A DNA stretch of 64,000 nt from DASVWZ01 sp963715675 (GTDB lineage: Bacteria; Acidobacteriota; Terriglobia; Terriglobales; Acidobacteriaceae): contig OY970265.1 of NCBI GenBank assembly GCA_963715675.1, forward strand, positions 3,968,001 through 4,032,000. Direction: 5' to 3'. Shown here in pieces: positions 8,761 to 17,170 of this stretch; the first letter of the stretch is position 1; the number at the start of each line of letters is the position of its first letter. The translations under genes were made by a program, and so were the position numbers. The notes below the pieces were generated by a model. That model saw only the letters and a program-made list of their open reading frames with translations, was not told the origin of the DNA and did not search any database.

Positions 8761-8869
8761 GGGAATGGCCGGAGCAAAGATGTTCCTTAGAGTTGTGATG
8801 AAAGCCCGAGGTCAGAATCCAGCACCTGAAGGCATGCGCCTGATGCAAACCACGGAATGGTCGAAGGCG

Positions 8870-9002
8870 CAGGAATCTTCCCTCAGGCGCTGAGGCGCGG
8901 ACACATTTTCAGGGGCTTGGCGGCCCGACTGAAGTCGGGCCCTTCCCAAGGCCTGCAGGAGTCAGAACTGTCCCGCAGGCGCTGAAGCCGTGCCCATTCA
9001 AA
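8870..9002. repeat. Acidobacterial-type dispersed intergenic repeat with hairpins
   Basis: The gap between the HAD gene and the lipoprotein gene carries mosaic wording such as CTGAAGTCGGGCCCTTCC and GCGCTGAAGCCGTGCCC. It includes a perfect hairpin GGCCCGACT-GA-AGTCGGGCC at 8922-8941. Repeats of this wording recur between genes in acidobacterial genomes (recognised from memory). No coding frame fits. Confidence 0.5.
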
Positions 9003-9005
9003 TCC

Positions 9006-9680
9006 TTACTTCACTTCCAGCGATTGCGCCAGGGTGAAGGTTAGCGCCGACTCCGCCGGCAACACGATGTCCTTGTTGCCAGTGAACGCCGCGCCCGCAC
9101 CGCCGGCGCCCGCGCCCGCCAATCCTCCGATCAGGGCTCCTTTGCCTCCGCCGGCCAGGCCGCCGATCAACGCCCCGACGCCCGCACCGCCGCCGGCCAG
9201 CACGCCAGTGCGCTTGCCTTTGCCCTTGGCGGTCTGAACGACGTCTGAAGTGTCAATCGACTTTTGCTGCCCGTTCACGGTAATCGATGTCAGCTTCAGA
9301 GAAAGGCTGGCGCCGCCGGCAAAGCGTCCCAGAGGCTTCGCATCGACCACGGTGCCGGTCGCGGCTGCCCCCGCGGGGATTACAGTTTTGCCGCCAACCT
9401 CAACCGGGCTGGAGAGAGTCGCCGAGAAGGCTTGTCCGGGCTGGCTGATTTTGGACCCAACCGCCTGTCCCAGGCTCACCGTCAGCGTTTGCCCGGCGGG
9501 GATCACCACCGGTTGCGGCTCGGCCTTGGTTTCATGGTGGGGCTTAGCCTCCGGCGCGGTGTTCATCGCCGTGTTTGAAGTTGTATCAGTCGACCCGGAG
9601 TCCGCCGGCTTGCTGGTGCAAGCAAAGAGAACTGCGGAAAGAACCACTGCCACACTGAGTGCCATCAAACGGAATCGCAT
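9006..9680 (-). CDS. Glycine-zipper lipoprotein
   Basis: 224 residues beginning with a signal sequence ending in a lipobox (SAVLFAC, Cys about residue 20). A Thr/Ser/Pro/His-rich linker follows, then a beta-rich domain (about 60-150) with PAGQTLTVSLGQAVGS. The C-terminal part (about 160-205) repeats GGLAGGGKGALIGGLAGAGA, a glycine zipper expected to associate with membranes. The start at 9680 has GGAGG 6 bases upstream; the longer frame has no such site. It is probably anchored in the outer membrane or facing the periplasm. Exact function unknown. It lies downstream of the YhaM-like gene on the same strand. Confidence 0.8.
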   Translation of the reverse strand: MRFRLMALSVAVVLSAVLFACTSKPADSGSTDTTSNTAMNTAPEAKPHHETKAEPQPVVIPAGQTLTVSLGQAVGSKISQPGQAFSATLSSPVEVGGKTVIPAGAAATGTVVDAKPLGRFAGGASLSLKLTSITVNGQQKSIDTSDVVQTAKGKGKRTGVLAGGGAGVGALIGGLAGGGKGALIGGLAGAGAGGAGAAFTGNKDIVLPAESALTFTLAQSLEVK

Positions 9681-9776
9681 AGTTGCCTCCACGGCGTTTG
9701 GTTTATCAGAAAAAGCAGCGCGTCGCAAATCTCAAGAGGGCAGGTTCGCGATTTCAGAGTTCGCGATGCGGCAAAG

Positions 9777-10886
9777 TTATGCTTTACTCGAACGCACTTC
9801 CTCCGCAGCGCGGGCGGCCGAAGATTCTGGGCCTTCTTCGAGTCCAGGCAACCGGGGCGCGTCCGCGGCTTGCGGGCCTCCATCGGACCCGGCCATGGCT
9901 GCCGCTTTCGGAGCGTTGCGCTTCTCCAGAAACTTCACCGGGTTCAGCAGTGGACGTCCCAGAGAAGCGTTATAGCTTGTCCACGCGCCTTCGGCCCCAG
10001 CTTCCCGTTCAAAATGTGCACGCATGCTCTCCATCTTGGAATCAAGGTCATCCAGATAGTGCAGCATCAGCGCCTCGGGAAACATGGGCAGCTTCGGAGA
10101 GCCGAACTCATATTCCCCGTGGTGGCTGATGATCATGTGCTCGACCAGAGTCTTCAGCTCATCGGGAAAGCCCGGCAGCTTTTCCAGCTTGGCTTGCAGC
10201 ATTTCCAGTTCGATGATCATGTGGCCGAGCAGTTGGCCGCGCGTGGTATAGGAAAATGACCGGGTGCAGGCCAGTTCATGGATTTTGCCGATGTCGTGCA
10301 GGAACGCCCCGGTCATCAGCAGGTCGCGGTTGATCTGCGGGTAGTTCTGGCACATCAGGTCGCAGGAGCGGAACAGCGAAACCACGTGGTCGAGCAGGCC
10401 GCCAATGTAGGCATGATGCAGCGTCTTGGCGGCCGGTGCATTCCGGTACGCCTCTGCAATCTCAGGGTCAGACATGAAGGATTCAACCAGAGCCTTGAGA
10501 TGTGGGTTTTGAAATGTAGCCACAAAACCAGCCAAGGTCTTCCACAGCTCGCCGATATCCTTGGTCGTTTTGGGCAGATAGTCTGAAAAGTCCGCTTCAG
10601 AGTCCGCCAGCTTGCGCAGCTTATGGACCGTGATCTGGAACCGGTTCTTGTACTTGTTCAGCAGGCCCTTGATCTTGACAAAGTCGTCCTGCTCAAAGGC
10701 ATCGATCGCCTCTTCGACGTTGTCCCACATTTTGGCTTCGATCTGGCCGGTGCGGTCGCCCAGAGTCAGCGCCAGATAGGGCTCACCGGTTTTCTTGGGC
10801 TTGACCTGCTTGGAGACCACGACAAAGCTCGAAGTGATGACTTTGTTCTCGTGGTGACAACAGTCGGAGAGGAAAAATTCCTTCAT
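9777..10886 (-). CDS. YhaM-like 3'-5' exoribonuclease (OB-fold plus HD domain)
   Basis: 369 residues. The N-terminal OB-fold (about 15-95) has the nucleic-acid-binding look of YhaM (PYLALTLGDRTGQIEAKMWD). The HD domain (about 155-290) has the metal ligands in HHAYIGGLLDHV, FLHDIGKIHEL and MIISHHGEYEFGS. YhaM-type enzymes trim RNA or single-stranded DNA from the 3' end. The C-terminal 60 residues are rich in Ala, Pro and Ser and probably disordered. It follows the SurA-like gene on the same strand after 91 bases. Confidence 0.88.
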   Translation of the reverse strand: MKEFFLSDCCHHENKVITSSFVVVSKQVKPKKTGEPYLALTLGDRTGQIEAKMWDNVEEAIDAFEQDDFVKIKGLLNKYKNRFQITVHKLRKLADSEADFSDYLPKTTKDIGELWKTLAGFVATFQNPHLKALVESFMSDPEIAEAYRNAPAAKTLHHAYIGGLLDHVVSLFRSCDLMCQNYPQINRDLLMTGAFLHDIGKIHELACTRSFSYTTRGQLLGHMIIELEMLQAKLEKLPGFPDELKTLVEHMIISHHGEYEFGSPKLPMFPEALMLHYLDDLDSKMESMRAHFEREAGAEGAWTSYNASLGRPLLNPVKFLEKRNAPKAAAMAGSDGGPQAADAPRLPGLEEGPESSAARAAEEVRSSKA

Positions 10887-10977
10887 GGACTCTGCGCGTT
10901 CAATGTGACATGGACCGAATCAAGGCTGCGGCAGCACCGCAAGCCGGGCATGACCCGGCCACTGAAGCAAGCTTAAA

Positions 10978-12063
10978 CTAAAACAGGCCGAACTTTTTCT
11001 TCTTTTTGAGGGGCTTGGCCCCGGCGTCCTTGGAAGCCGTCTCGACCGGGTTGGTTTGGTTAGCACTGGCCCCCGAATCCACATATCCCGGCTTGACCTC
11101 GATGAAAGCATCGTCGCGCAGCTTGGTGAGATATTCGCGCAGGGCGGGCTGCAGCCTCTGCATGTAAATCGCGTCCTGAATCTTCGATTCGATATCCGTG
11201 AGCGGCGGAACTCCGGCATCGTGATGTTCCGTGACCTTCAACAGGACGAAACCCTGCTTGGTCCGGATCGGGTCGGAAACCTCCCCTGCTTTCATGGCGA
11301 AGGTCTTGTCTTCGAGTTCCTTGGCGAGCGTCCCGCGCTTGAAAAGGCCCAGGTCGCCGCCCTGCGCCGCACTGGGACCGTCCGAGTATTTCTTGGCGAT
11401 GTCCTCGAACGCCGCGCCTGCGCGAATCTGCGCCACCAGGTCGTCTGCCTTGGCCTTTGCCGCCTGCAGTTGTTCCGCTTCGTCCTTTCCGGGATCTTTC
11501 TTTTCCGTGGAAATCAGGATCTCGCTCAACCGTACCTGCTCCGGTTGCTCCAGGTCGCTCTTATGGCTGTCGTAAAATTTCTGGATCTCCTCTTTGCTGA
11601 TGTTGAGTTTCTGACCAACTTCGCGGCCGATCACCTGCTGCGTAATAATCTGGTTGCGCAGGTTTTGCTTGAATTCCTCGAACGACACGCCTTGCGACTG
11701 AGCGGCTTTCTCCAGGTCTTCCATGGTGTCCAGCTTCATCTCCTTGCGCATGGCATCGAGCCGCTTGATGACATCGGTGTCGGCCGTGATCCCGAGGTCC
11801 TTCCCTTTGTCCAAAAGCAGGTTCTGGTCGATCAAGTCGCGCAGGACGTCTTTATCGCGCTCACTCACGATCTTGGGGGCGTTGACCGGATCCTGCTGCT
11901 GGGCTTCCTTTTTAAGGTCTTCCCGGCTGCGAAGGTATTCGCTGCGGGTAATGATCTGGTTATTCACCCGCGCCACGATCTCCTCGACCACCGTATCGGA
12001 GGCGAACATGGGAGTGACGGCTACAACCGCCAGGAACAACAGGAAAGCTGGTGGGTTTCGCAT
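10978..12063 (-). CDS. SurA-like peptidyl-prolyl isomerase / periplasmic chaperone
   Basis: 361 residues: signal peptide (1-21, PAFLLFLAVVAVTPMFA), a SurA N-terminal chaperone region (about 22-165, beginning VVEEIVARVNNQIITRSEY), and one parvulin-type rotamase domain (about 180-285, QVRLSEILIST ... GGDLGLFKRG ... TKQGFVLLKV). The C-terminal tail ends in a lysine-rich stretch (KPLKKKKKFGLF). It is expected to help outer-membrane proteins fold. Canonical SurA has two rotamase domains; this one has a single one. The start at 12063 is preferred because the signal peptide begins there and GAGAG lies upstream. Confidence 0.88.
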   Translation of the reverse strand: MRNPPAFLLFLAVVAVTPMFASDTVVEEIVARVNNQIITRSEYLRSREDLKKEAQQQDPVNAPKIVSERDKDVLRDLIDQNLLLDKGKDLGITADTDVIKRLDAMRKEMKLDTMEDLEKAAQSQGVSFEEFKQNLRNQIITQQVIGREVGQKLNISKEEIQKFYDSHKSDLEQPEQVRLSEILISTEKKDPGKDEAEQLQAAKAKADDLVAQIRAGAAFEDIAKKYSDGPSAAQGGDLGLFKRGTLAKELEDKTFAMKAGEVSDPIRTKQGFVLLKVTEHHDAGVPPLTDIESKIQDAIYMQRLQPALREYLTKLRDDAFIEVKPGYVDSGASANQTNPVETASKDAGAKPLKKKKKFGLF

Positions 12064-12268
12064 AATGGCTCTCGGGAAATTCCAGTTCATCTATGATCGC
12101 TGAATATCTTATTGTAGCGCCGGATGGGAGGGCGGGGCCAGAGGCGTGATTAACCGGACCAGCCAACCGCGGCCGCGAGGTTGCGGCCGGATTATGCCAG
12201 TTGATCGGTAGCCTTTCCGGAAATGTCCAGCCCGCGCCGAAACACGTCTCGTATGACGCCGGTTTCGA

Positions 12269-13501
12269 CTAGGGGGTGAGTTCGAAGGCGACGCCGCCAC
12301 CGTAGGCGCCGCCGAGGACGGTGGTCCCGTACAGGTTCCCGTTGTCGTCTGGCATGGGACGGGCGTAGGGCTGTACGCCGTCGGACCCTATGAAGCAGTG
12401 CAGCACGGTGTACGCCCATTTGCCCTTGGGCTTAGGGGTCATTTTATAGACCACTCCACATTCGCAGTTCGGATCGCCTCCAGTTGCCGTCATCCCGTAG
12501 ATGTTCCCGGCCTTGTCGAATACCACGCCGCCAACGGCTCCAATCCCGTCCCTGGGCTTACTCACCGCGAAGCTGTGCACAATCGTCACCCTCCACTGGC
12601 CGCCGGGGTCACGGCCCAACCGGTAAAGGGCGGTGGCGAGTTGGCCCTTTCCGCCGCCGCCGGCCACGCCATAGAGATTGCCTTTGTTGTCCAGGGCGAG
12701 GACGCCCTCGGGGAATGCCATATCGTCGTTGCCGGTGCCGAAGTTATGCAGGGTGTATTCCTTCCAGGTCCCGTCCGAGTCGCGATGCAGCTCGTAAGCC
12801 GTGCCGCAGCCCCCGCCGCACTCCTTGCTGGTGCCTCCCTGCATGGTCGTTCCGTAGAGATTGTGGGCAGGATCCATAACTAAGCCCCCGTTGCCGAGGT
12901 CGCTGCCCCAGGTAAACTTGTGCAGCAGTGCGAAGGTCCAAGGATCGGGCCCCTCACGCGACAGTTCGAAGGGGTCGCCGGCGGTGCCGTAAAGGTCACC
13001 CGCTGCGTCCATGATCAGGGGGCCCGTGGGGCTCTTCCCTTGGCCCGACTGGTTAAAGCGGTGAAGGACGGTCAGAGTCCAGCGGCCGGAGTCCGGTATC
13101 AGCTCGAAGATCGTGCCAGCCGTGTAACCCCCGCCGCCGGACGTCGCGGGTCCGTAGAGGTTCCCGGCTGCGTCGACGGCGAGGCTGCCGTTGATCTCGT
13201 CGCCATCAGGGTCGTTGTTGGTGAAGCTGTGAAGGATGGTCTCCTTCCATCTGCCGTCCGGCCGCGGCGCCAGTTGGAACACAATGCCATAGCCGCCAGG
13301 GCCACCTCCGCTCGTGCCTCCGTAGAGGTTGCCCTTAGCGTCGAAGGCTAGGCCACCGTAGAGTCCGGCGCCGTCGCCGGGGGCTCCGAAAGAATGAAGC
13401 ACTTTGAACTTGGGGCTTGCTGAGGCACCGCTGGCCGCGAATAGGGTCGTGGCGAGGATGGTGGTTGCGAAGGTAAGTGGGGATCGTAATTTGATCGACA
13501 T
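12269..13501 (-). CDS. GloVer tandem-repeat secreted protein (copy 1)
   Basis: 410 residues with a signal peptide (1-29, ending SGASAS) and then about seven repeats of 50-60 residues, each built on D-GNLYG-T..GG....G.VF.L followed by a W.....LHSF strand pair (for example KVLHSFGAPGDG, AFDAKGNLYGGTSGGG). This matches the TIGR03803-type GloVer repeat, likely a beta-propeller-like exported protein of unknown role. The ATG at 13501 has GAGGA 8 bases upstream; the longer frame is not needed. No extra anchor follows the last repeat. Four related loci occur in the window. Confidence 0.88.
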   Translation of the reverse strand: MSIKLRSPLTFATTILATTLFAASGASASPKFKVLHSFGAPGDGAGLYGGLAFDAKGNLYGGTSGGGPGGYGIVFQLAPRPDGRWKETILHSFTNNDPDGDEINGSLAVDAAGNLYGPATSGGGGYTAGTIFELIPDSGRWTLTVLHRFNQSGQGKSPTGPLIMDAAGDLYGTAGDPFELSREGPDPWTFALLHKFTWGSDLGNGGLVMDPAHNLYGTTMQGGTSKECGGGCGTAYELHRDSDGTWKEYTLHNFGTGNDDMAFPEGVLALDNKGNLYGVAGGGGKGQLATALYRLGRDPGGQWRVTIVHSFAVSKPRDGIGAVGGVVFDKAGNIYGMTATGGDPNCECGVVYKMTPKPKGKWAYTVLHCFIGSDGVQPYARPMPDDNGNLYGTTVLGGAYGGGVAFELTP

Positions 13502-13836
13502 GACCGTCCTCTTCGGGGGCCGCGGTGGCCCGCTCAGCCGGAAACTTCTGGGAGAGAACTTCATGGAAGGCCTCCTTGGGCTTTCCAATTACCGCCGAAA
13601 CGAGAGCGCAGAGTCAGTGATTTCGGTCACCGATGAATGTTAGGAGACAGTTAAGGACGGCGGGTTCCATGGCCTCGGTCAGGAATTTCCCAGGCACGAC
13701 AACGAGTGTAACATCGCTATTGCGCTCATTGGGGGCGTCGCGCGACCTGATTTCCCAACCGCGCCAGTGCTGCTGATATGATTATTCCCTTCGATGCTTG
13801 ATTCTTCGCCGGTAGCGCGCGGCGGGAGGACACGAC
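13502..13836. other. Divergent intergenic region, no gene seen
   Basis: This 335-base gap separates divergent starts (GloVer copy 1 and the M49-like peptidase). It holds both 5' leaders and the GGGAGGA ribosome binding site before 13837. I see no convincing promoter pair, RNA gene or repeat. Confidence 0.5.
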
Positions 13837-15603
13837 ATGAATACACGATATTCTATTCTTCTAATCTCGTTCACAATTGCTTTCACGTTTATGAACCTAT
13901 CCGCCGAATCAAAGAATGCCGGAGCGGCATCGCCCGGACTTGCACAGTTGGAAACGATGAGCAGCCGTTTCGCTCCGACGCCGCTGCGAGTGGACACTTC
14001 GAAGCTGACTTCCGGCGACCGCCAGGCGCTGGTAAAGCTGATCGAAGCGGCCCGCCTTCTGGACGACATTTACATGAGGCAGTTGTGGGATGGAAACACG
14101 GTCCTTTATGCTCGGCTAAAAAAGGACGCGACCCCGCTCGGTAAGGCCCGGTTGCGCTATTTCTGGATCAACAAGGGTCCGTGGGCCGATCTCGACGATT
14201 ACAAGGCCTTCCTGCCGGGAGTGCCTCCGCGAAAGCTGCTCGGGGCGAATTTCTATCCCGCGGACATGAGCAAGGAGGAGTTTGAAAAGTGGGTCGGATC
14301 CCTTTCGCCCGCTGAGCAGGAACAGGCCAAGGGCTTCTTCACCGTGATTCGGCGCGAGAAGGCAGGCCAAACCGGCAAACTGGTCGCGGCGCCATACAGC
14401 AAAGAGTACGCCGACGATCTTACTCAAGCGGCCAAACTTCTCCACGAAGCAGCAGCGCTCACCGACAGCGCTTCGCTGAAGAAGTTTCTCAATCTCCGGG
14501 CGGATGCGTTTCTTTCCAATGACTATTACGAAAGCGATATGGCCTGGATGGATCTGGACGCTCCTCTGGACATCACCATTGGCCCATACGAAACCTACAA
14601 CGACGAACTTTTCGGATACAAGGCGGCGTTTGAAGGTTACGTGAATCTTCGCGACGAGGAGGAAAGCGCCAAACTTTCCGCCTTCACTCAGCATTTGCAG
14701 GAAATTGAGAACAACCTTCCCATCGACCCGCAATACCGGAACCCCAAGCTGGGCGCGGCAGCTCCGATTCGTGTGGTGGACCAGATCCTGAGCGCGGGCG
14801 ACGGCGCTCACGGGGTTCAGACCGCTGCTTACAACCTGCCGAACGACGAGCGTGTGGTGCAGCAGAAGGGCAGCAAGCGAGTCATGTTGAAGAACGTGCG
14901 GGAGGCCAAGTTCCGCAGCGTGCTCCTGCCCATCGCCCGTAAGACGCTGACGCAGGAAGCCATGGTCGATGTCAGCTTCGAGCTGTTCTTCACTCATATC
15001 CTTGCCCATGAATTGATGCATGGTTTGGGACCGCACCAGATCAAGGTCGAGGGCCGGGATACCAACCCGCGCCAGGAACTGAAGGATTTATACAGCGCCA
15101 TCGAAGAGGCGAAGGCGGATGTGACGGGCCTGTTCGCGCTGCGCTACATGATGGACCACGCAAAGGAGATGGGCCTGGAGAAAGTGCTGCCGTCGGACGA
15201 GGCGGCGCAGCGGCAACTCTATACCACTTACCTCGCCTCGGCATTTCGCAGCCTGCGTTTCGGGCTGGCGGACGCTCACGGCAAGGGCATGGCGGTTCAG
15301 TTCAACTATCTGTCGGACAAAGGCGCGTTTGTGCAGAATCCGGATGGCACCTTTTCCGTGGACCTGTCGAAGATCAAGGATGCGGTGACCCAACTGGACC
15401 ACGATCTGCTGACCATTGAGGCCACGGGTGACTATGCCGGCGCGAGGAAATTGCTGGACGGGCTCGGCGTGGTGCGTCCGCCGCTGCTGAAAACCTTCGA
15501 TCGCCTACGCGAGATCCCCACCGACATTGAGCCAATCTTCGTTACGGCGGAAGAGCTGGCGCCCGGCGAGCCGTCGCAATCCAGTGTGGGGAAGAAAAAG
15601 TAG
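13837..15603 (+). CDS. Dipeptidyl-peptidase III-like zinc metallopeptidase (M49-like), secreted
   Basis: 588 residues with a signal peptide (1-24). The zinc site appears as HELMHGLGPH (His about 390) followed some 30 residues later by EEAKAD (about 422), the arrangement of the M49 peptidases, where the second glutamate-containing motif supplies the third ligand. Canonical DPP III has HEXXGH; here the motif reads HELMH, as in the bacterial proteins annotated as DPP3-like or Zn-dependent hydrolases. It would cleave peptides in the periplasm. GGGAGG precedes the ATG by 9 bases. It is a single-gene unit converging on the next gene. Confidence 0.8.
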   Translation: MNTRYSILLISFTIAFTFMNLSAESKNAGAASPGLAQLETMSSRFAPTPLRVDTSKLTSGDRQALVKLIEAARLLDDIYMRQLWDGNTVLYARLKKDATPLGKARLRYFWINKGPWADLDDYKAFLPGVPPRKLLGANFYPADMSKEEFEKWVGSLSPAEQEQAKGFFTVIRREKAGQTGKLVAAPYSKEYADDLTQAAKLLHEAAALTDSASLKKFLNLRADAFLSNDYYESDMAWMDLDAPLDITIGPYETYNDELFGYKAAFEGYVNLRDEEESAKLSAFTQHLQEIENNLPIDPQYRNPKLGAAAPIRVVDQILSAGDGAHGVQTAAYNLPNDERVVQQKGSKRVMLKNVREAKFRSVLLPIARKTLTQEAMVDVSFELFFTHILAHELMHGLGPHQIKVEGRDTNPRQELKDLYSAIEEAKADVTGLFALRYMMDHAKEMGLEKVLPSDEAAQRQLYTTYLASAFRSLRFGLADAHGKGMAVQFNYLSDKGAFVQNPDGTFSVDLSKIKDAVTQLDHDLLTIEATGDYAGARKLLDGLGVVRPPLLKTFDRLREIPTDIEPIFVTAEELAPGEPSQSSVGKKK

Positions 15604-15689
15604 TACCACATCGGACGCACGGAGATCTCACCGTTGCCAGAAGTTCACTTATAGGTCCACGGCTTTGAGGCCATTTTGCGAGACTGTTT

Positions 15690-17120
15690 CTAGTTGGGAT
15701 ATTTGTCGTTCAGATACTTGCCGAGGTCGGCTTCGAGCTGTCCATAGCCGGAGTGAATGATGGCGCGGAGCGCGGCTTCGGCGGAACTTCCTTCACTGAG
15801 CCGCTGCAACACCCGTTGCAGATCGCTGATCCCGTTGGAATCGATGATGAATTGCACTGCCGCCAGAGATTCATCATAGGCCACTGCCGCCTGCACCGGC
15901 GGCATGCTCATGAAGCTGCTCTCCAGGGCATTCAGCGGAATTTCGCGCTGGGTCCGAAACATTTCCGCCAGCAGCCGTCCATTCGCCAACGGTTTCGGTT
16001 CAAGCGCTTGAGCTAATCCTTCGTTCAGCCATTGCGGGCAGCGTCCTGCGGAGAGCTGATTGATGAACGAGTGCGCCAGTTCGTGCTTCAACACATGCGC
16101 CAACTCAGGAGTGACCGAGCTTATCCCGTGGATCGGGATGCGGAGCTTGCCGTCGTTGATCGCCCCACTCCAGGACGGCGCCTGGGTGACGTCAAAGAAC
16201 GCCTGATTCGTATAGAGCGTAACGGCAATGCTGTCGTGCGGAGAGGTTCCAAGTTCCCGCACCAGGTCGTCGTAGTCCGATTCCAGGGTTGCCAGCAACT
16301 GCTCGCGGAGAGCTTCTGAGGTCTGTTCGCCTTCGAATCGCAGGGTAAAGTGACTGCTTTCTTTTTCGGAATAATTGGCTTCCGCGGTGGACTCATGTTC
16401 CGCACGGCGCAGGCATTGCTCAACCAGAGGATCCGGCCGCAATTCGAGGGAATGCTTCCAGGTTTGAATCGCGTCCTGAGTGTGATTAGCTGAGAACTGC
16501 ACGTACCCCAACACCGTCAATGCGTCCGGCGAATCTGGGGCATTGTGCACCGCCTGCTGCGCGTAGGTCAATGCCTGCGTCGCATTTCCCGTCCGCACCA
16601 GAAGCGACGCGTAATAGTTGAGCAGCGTGGGATTGTTACCATCGAAACGCAGCGCAGTTTCGAAGTAGGAGCGCGCTTTGGCGAAGTTTCCGTGCTCGAA
16701 TTCGTGCCTGCCGGCAGCCAGATATCCAGAGGCGGTCAGGCTGGAATTGCCCGCTTCCTCTAGGGTGGAAAGGGCGTCGGCATCGACTTTGCCGCCATGA
16801 ATGACTTTTCCCGTTAAGTCCAGGCCAAAGGCCGGGGTCTGCGCCAGAGCGGGAGCAGGCAGGAGCGTTGTATTTTGGGCATTCGAGCTTTGGGTTGCCG
16901 CTGCCGGAGCGGGAACTCCAGCATCGACCCGATCCACCAAGTCCTTGGAAATGGCGAAGGTGTTGTCGCCGACCTCGTATTCCAACCGGTTGCCGCTTTC
17001 CCGGACGTGGTCAGCCCAGAGGGTGCGTCCATTTTTCAAATGGATGACCTCTGCGGCAGCATCGCCCGGGCAGACGGCCGCGACGCCAACCAGCAATAAT
17101 AGGGTGACAGTAGCTCGCAC
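15690..17120 (-). CDS. TPR protein with peptidase MA-like domain, secreted
   Basis: 476 residues: signal peptide (1-23), a short beta module IHLKNGRTLWADHV...LEYEVGDNTFAI (about 25-65), a linker rich in Ala/Pro/Gln, TPR helices (about 125-235) and a C-terminal peptidase-MA-like domain (about 255-470) with the zinc motif HELAHSFINQL (about 345) and a downstream glutamate in WLNEGLAQALE. This is a gluzincin-like arrangement, so an active periplasmic peptidase is likely. A similar N-terminal beta module starts the protein at 45851. It is divergent from the M1 peptidase gene, sharing a 50-base promoter gap. Confidence 0.82.
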   Translation of the reverse strand: MRATVTLLLLVGVAAVCPGDAAAEVIHLKNGRTLWADHVRESGNRLEYEVGDNTFAISKDLVDRVDAGVPAPAAATQSSNAQNTTLLPAPALAQTPAFGLDLTGKVIHGGKVDADALSTLEEAGNSSLTASGYLAAGRHEFEHGNFAKARSYFETALRFDGNNPTLLNYYASLLVRTGNATQALTYAQQAVHNAPDSPDALTVLGYVQFSANHTQDAIQTWKHSLELRPDPLVEQCLRRAEHESTAEANYSEKESSHFTLRFEGEQTSEALREQLLATLESDYDDLVRELGTSPHDSIAVTLYTNQAFFDVTQAPSWSGAINDGKLRIPIHGISSVTPELAHVLKHELAHSFINQLSAGRCPQWLNEGLAQALEPKPLANGRLLAEMFRTQREIPLNALESSFMSMPPVQAAVAYDESLAAVQFIIDSNGISDLQRVLQRLSEGSSAEAALRAIIHSGYGQLEADLGKYLNDKYPN

Positions 17121-17170
17121 TCAGGCGCATTCTATGAGACGGGGAGCCGCGGGCGTAGGTGACAAAGGTA

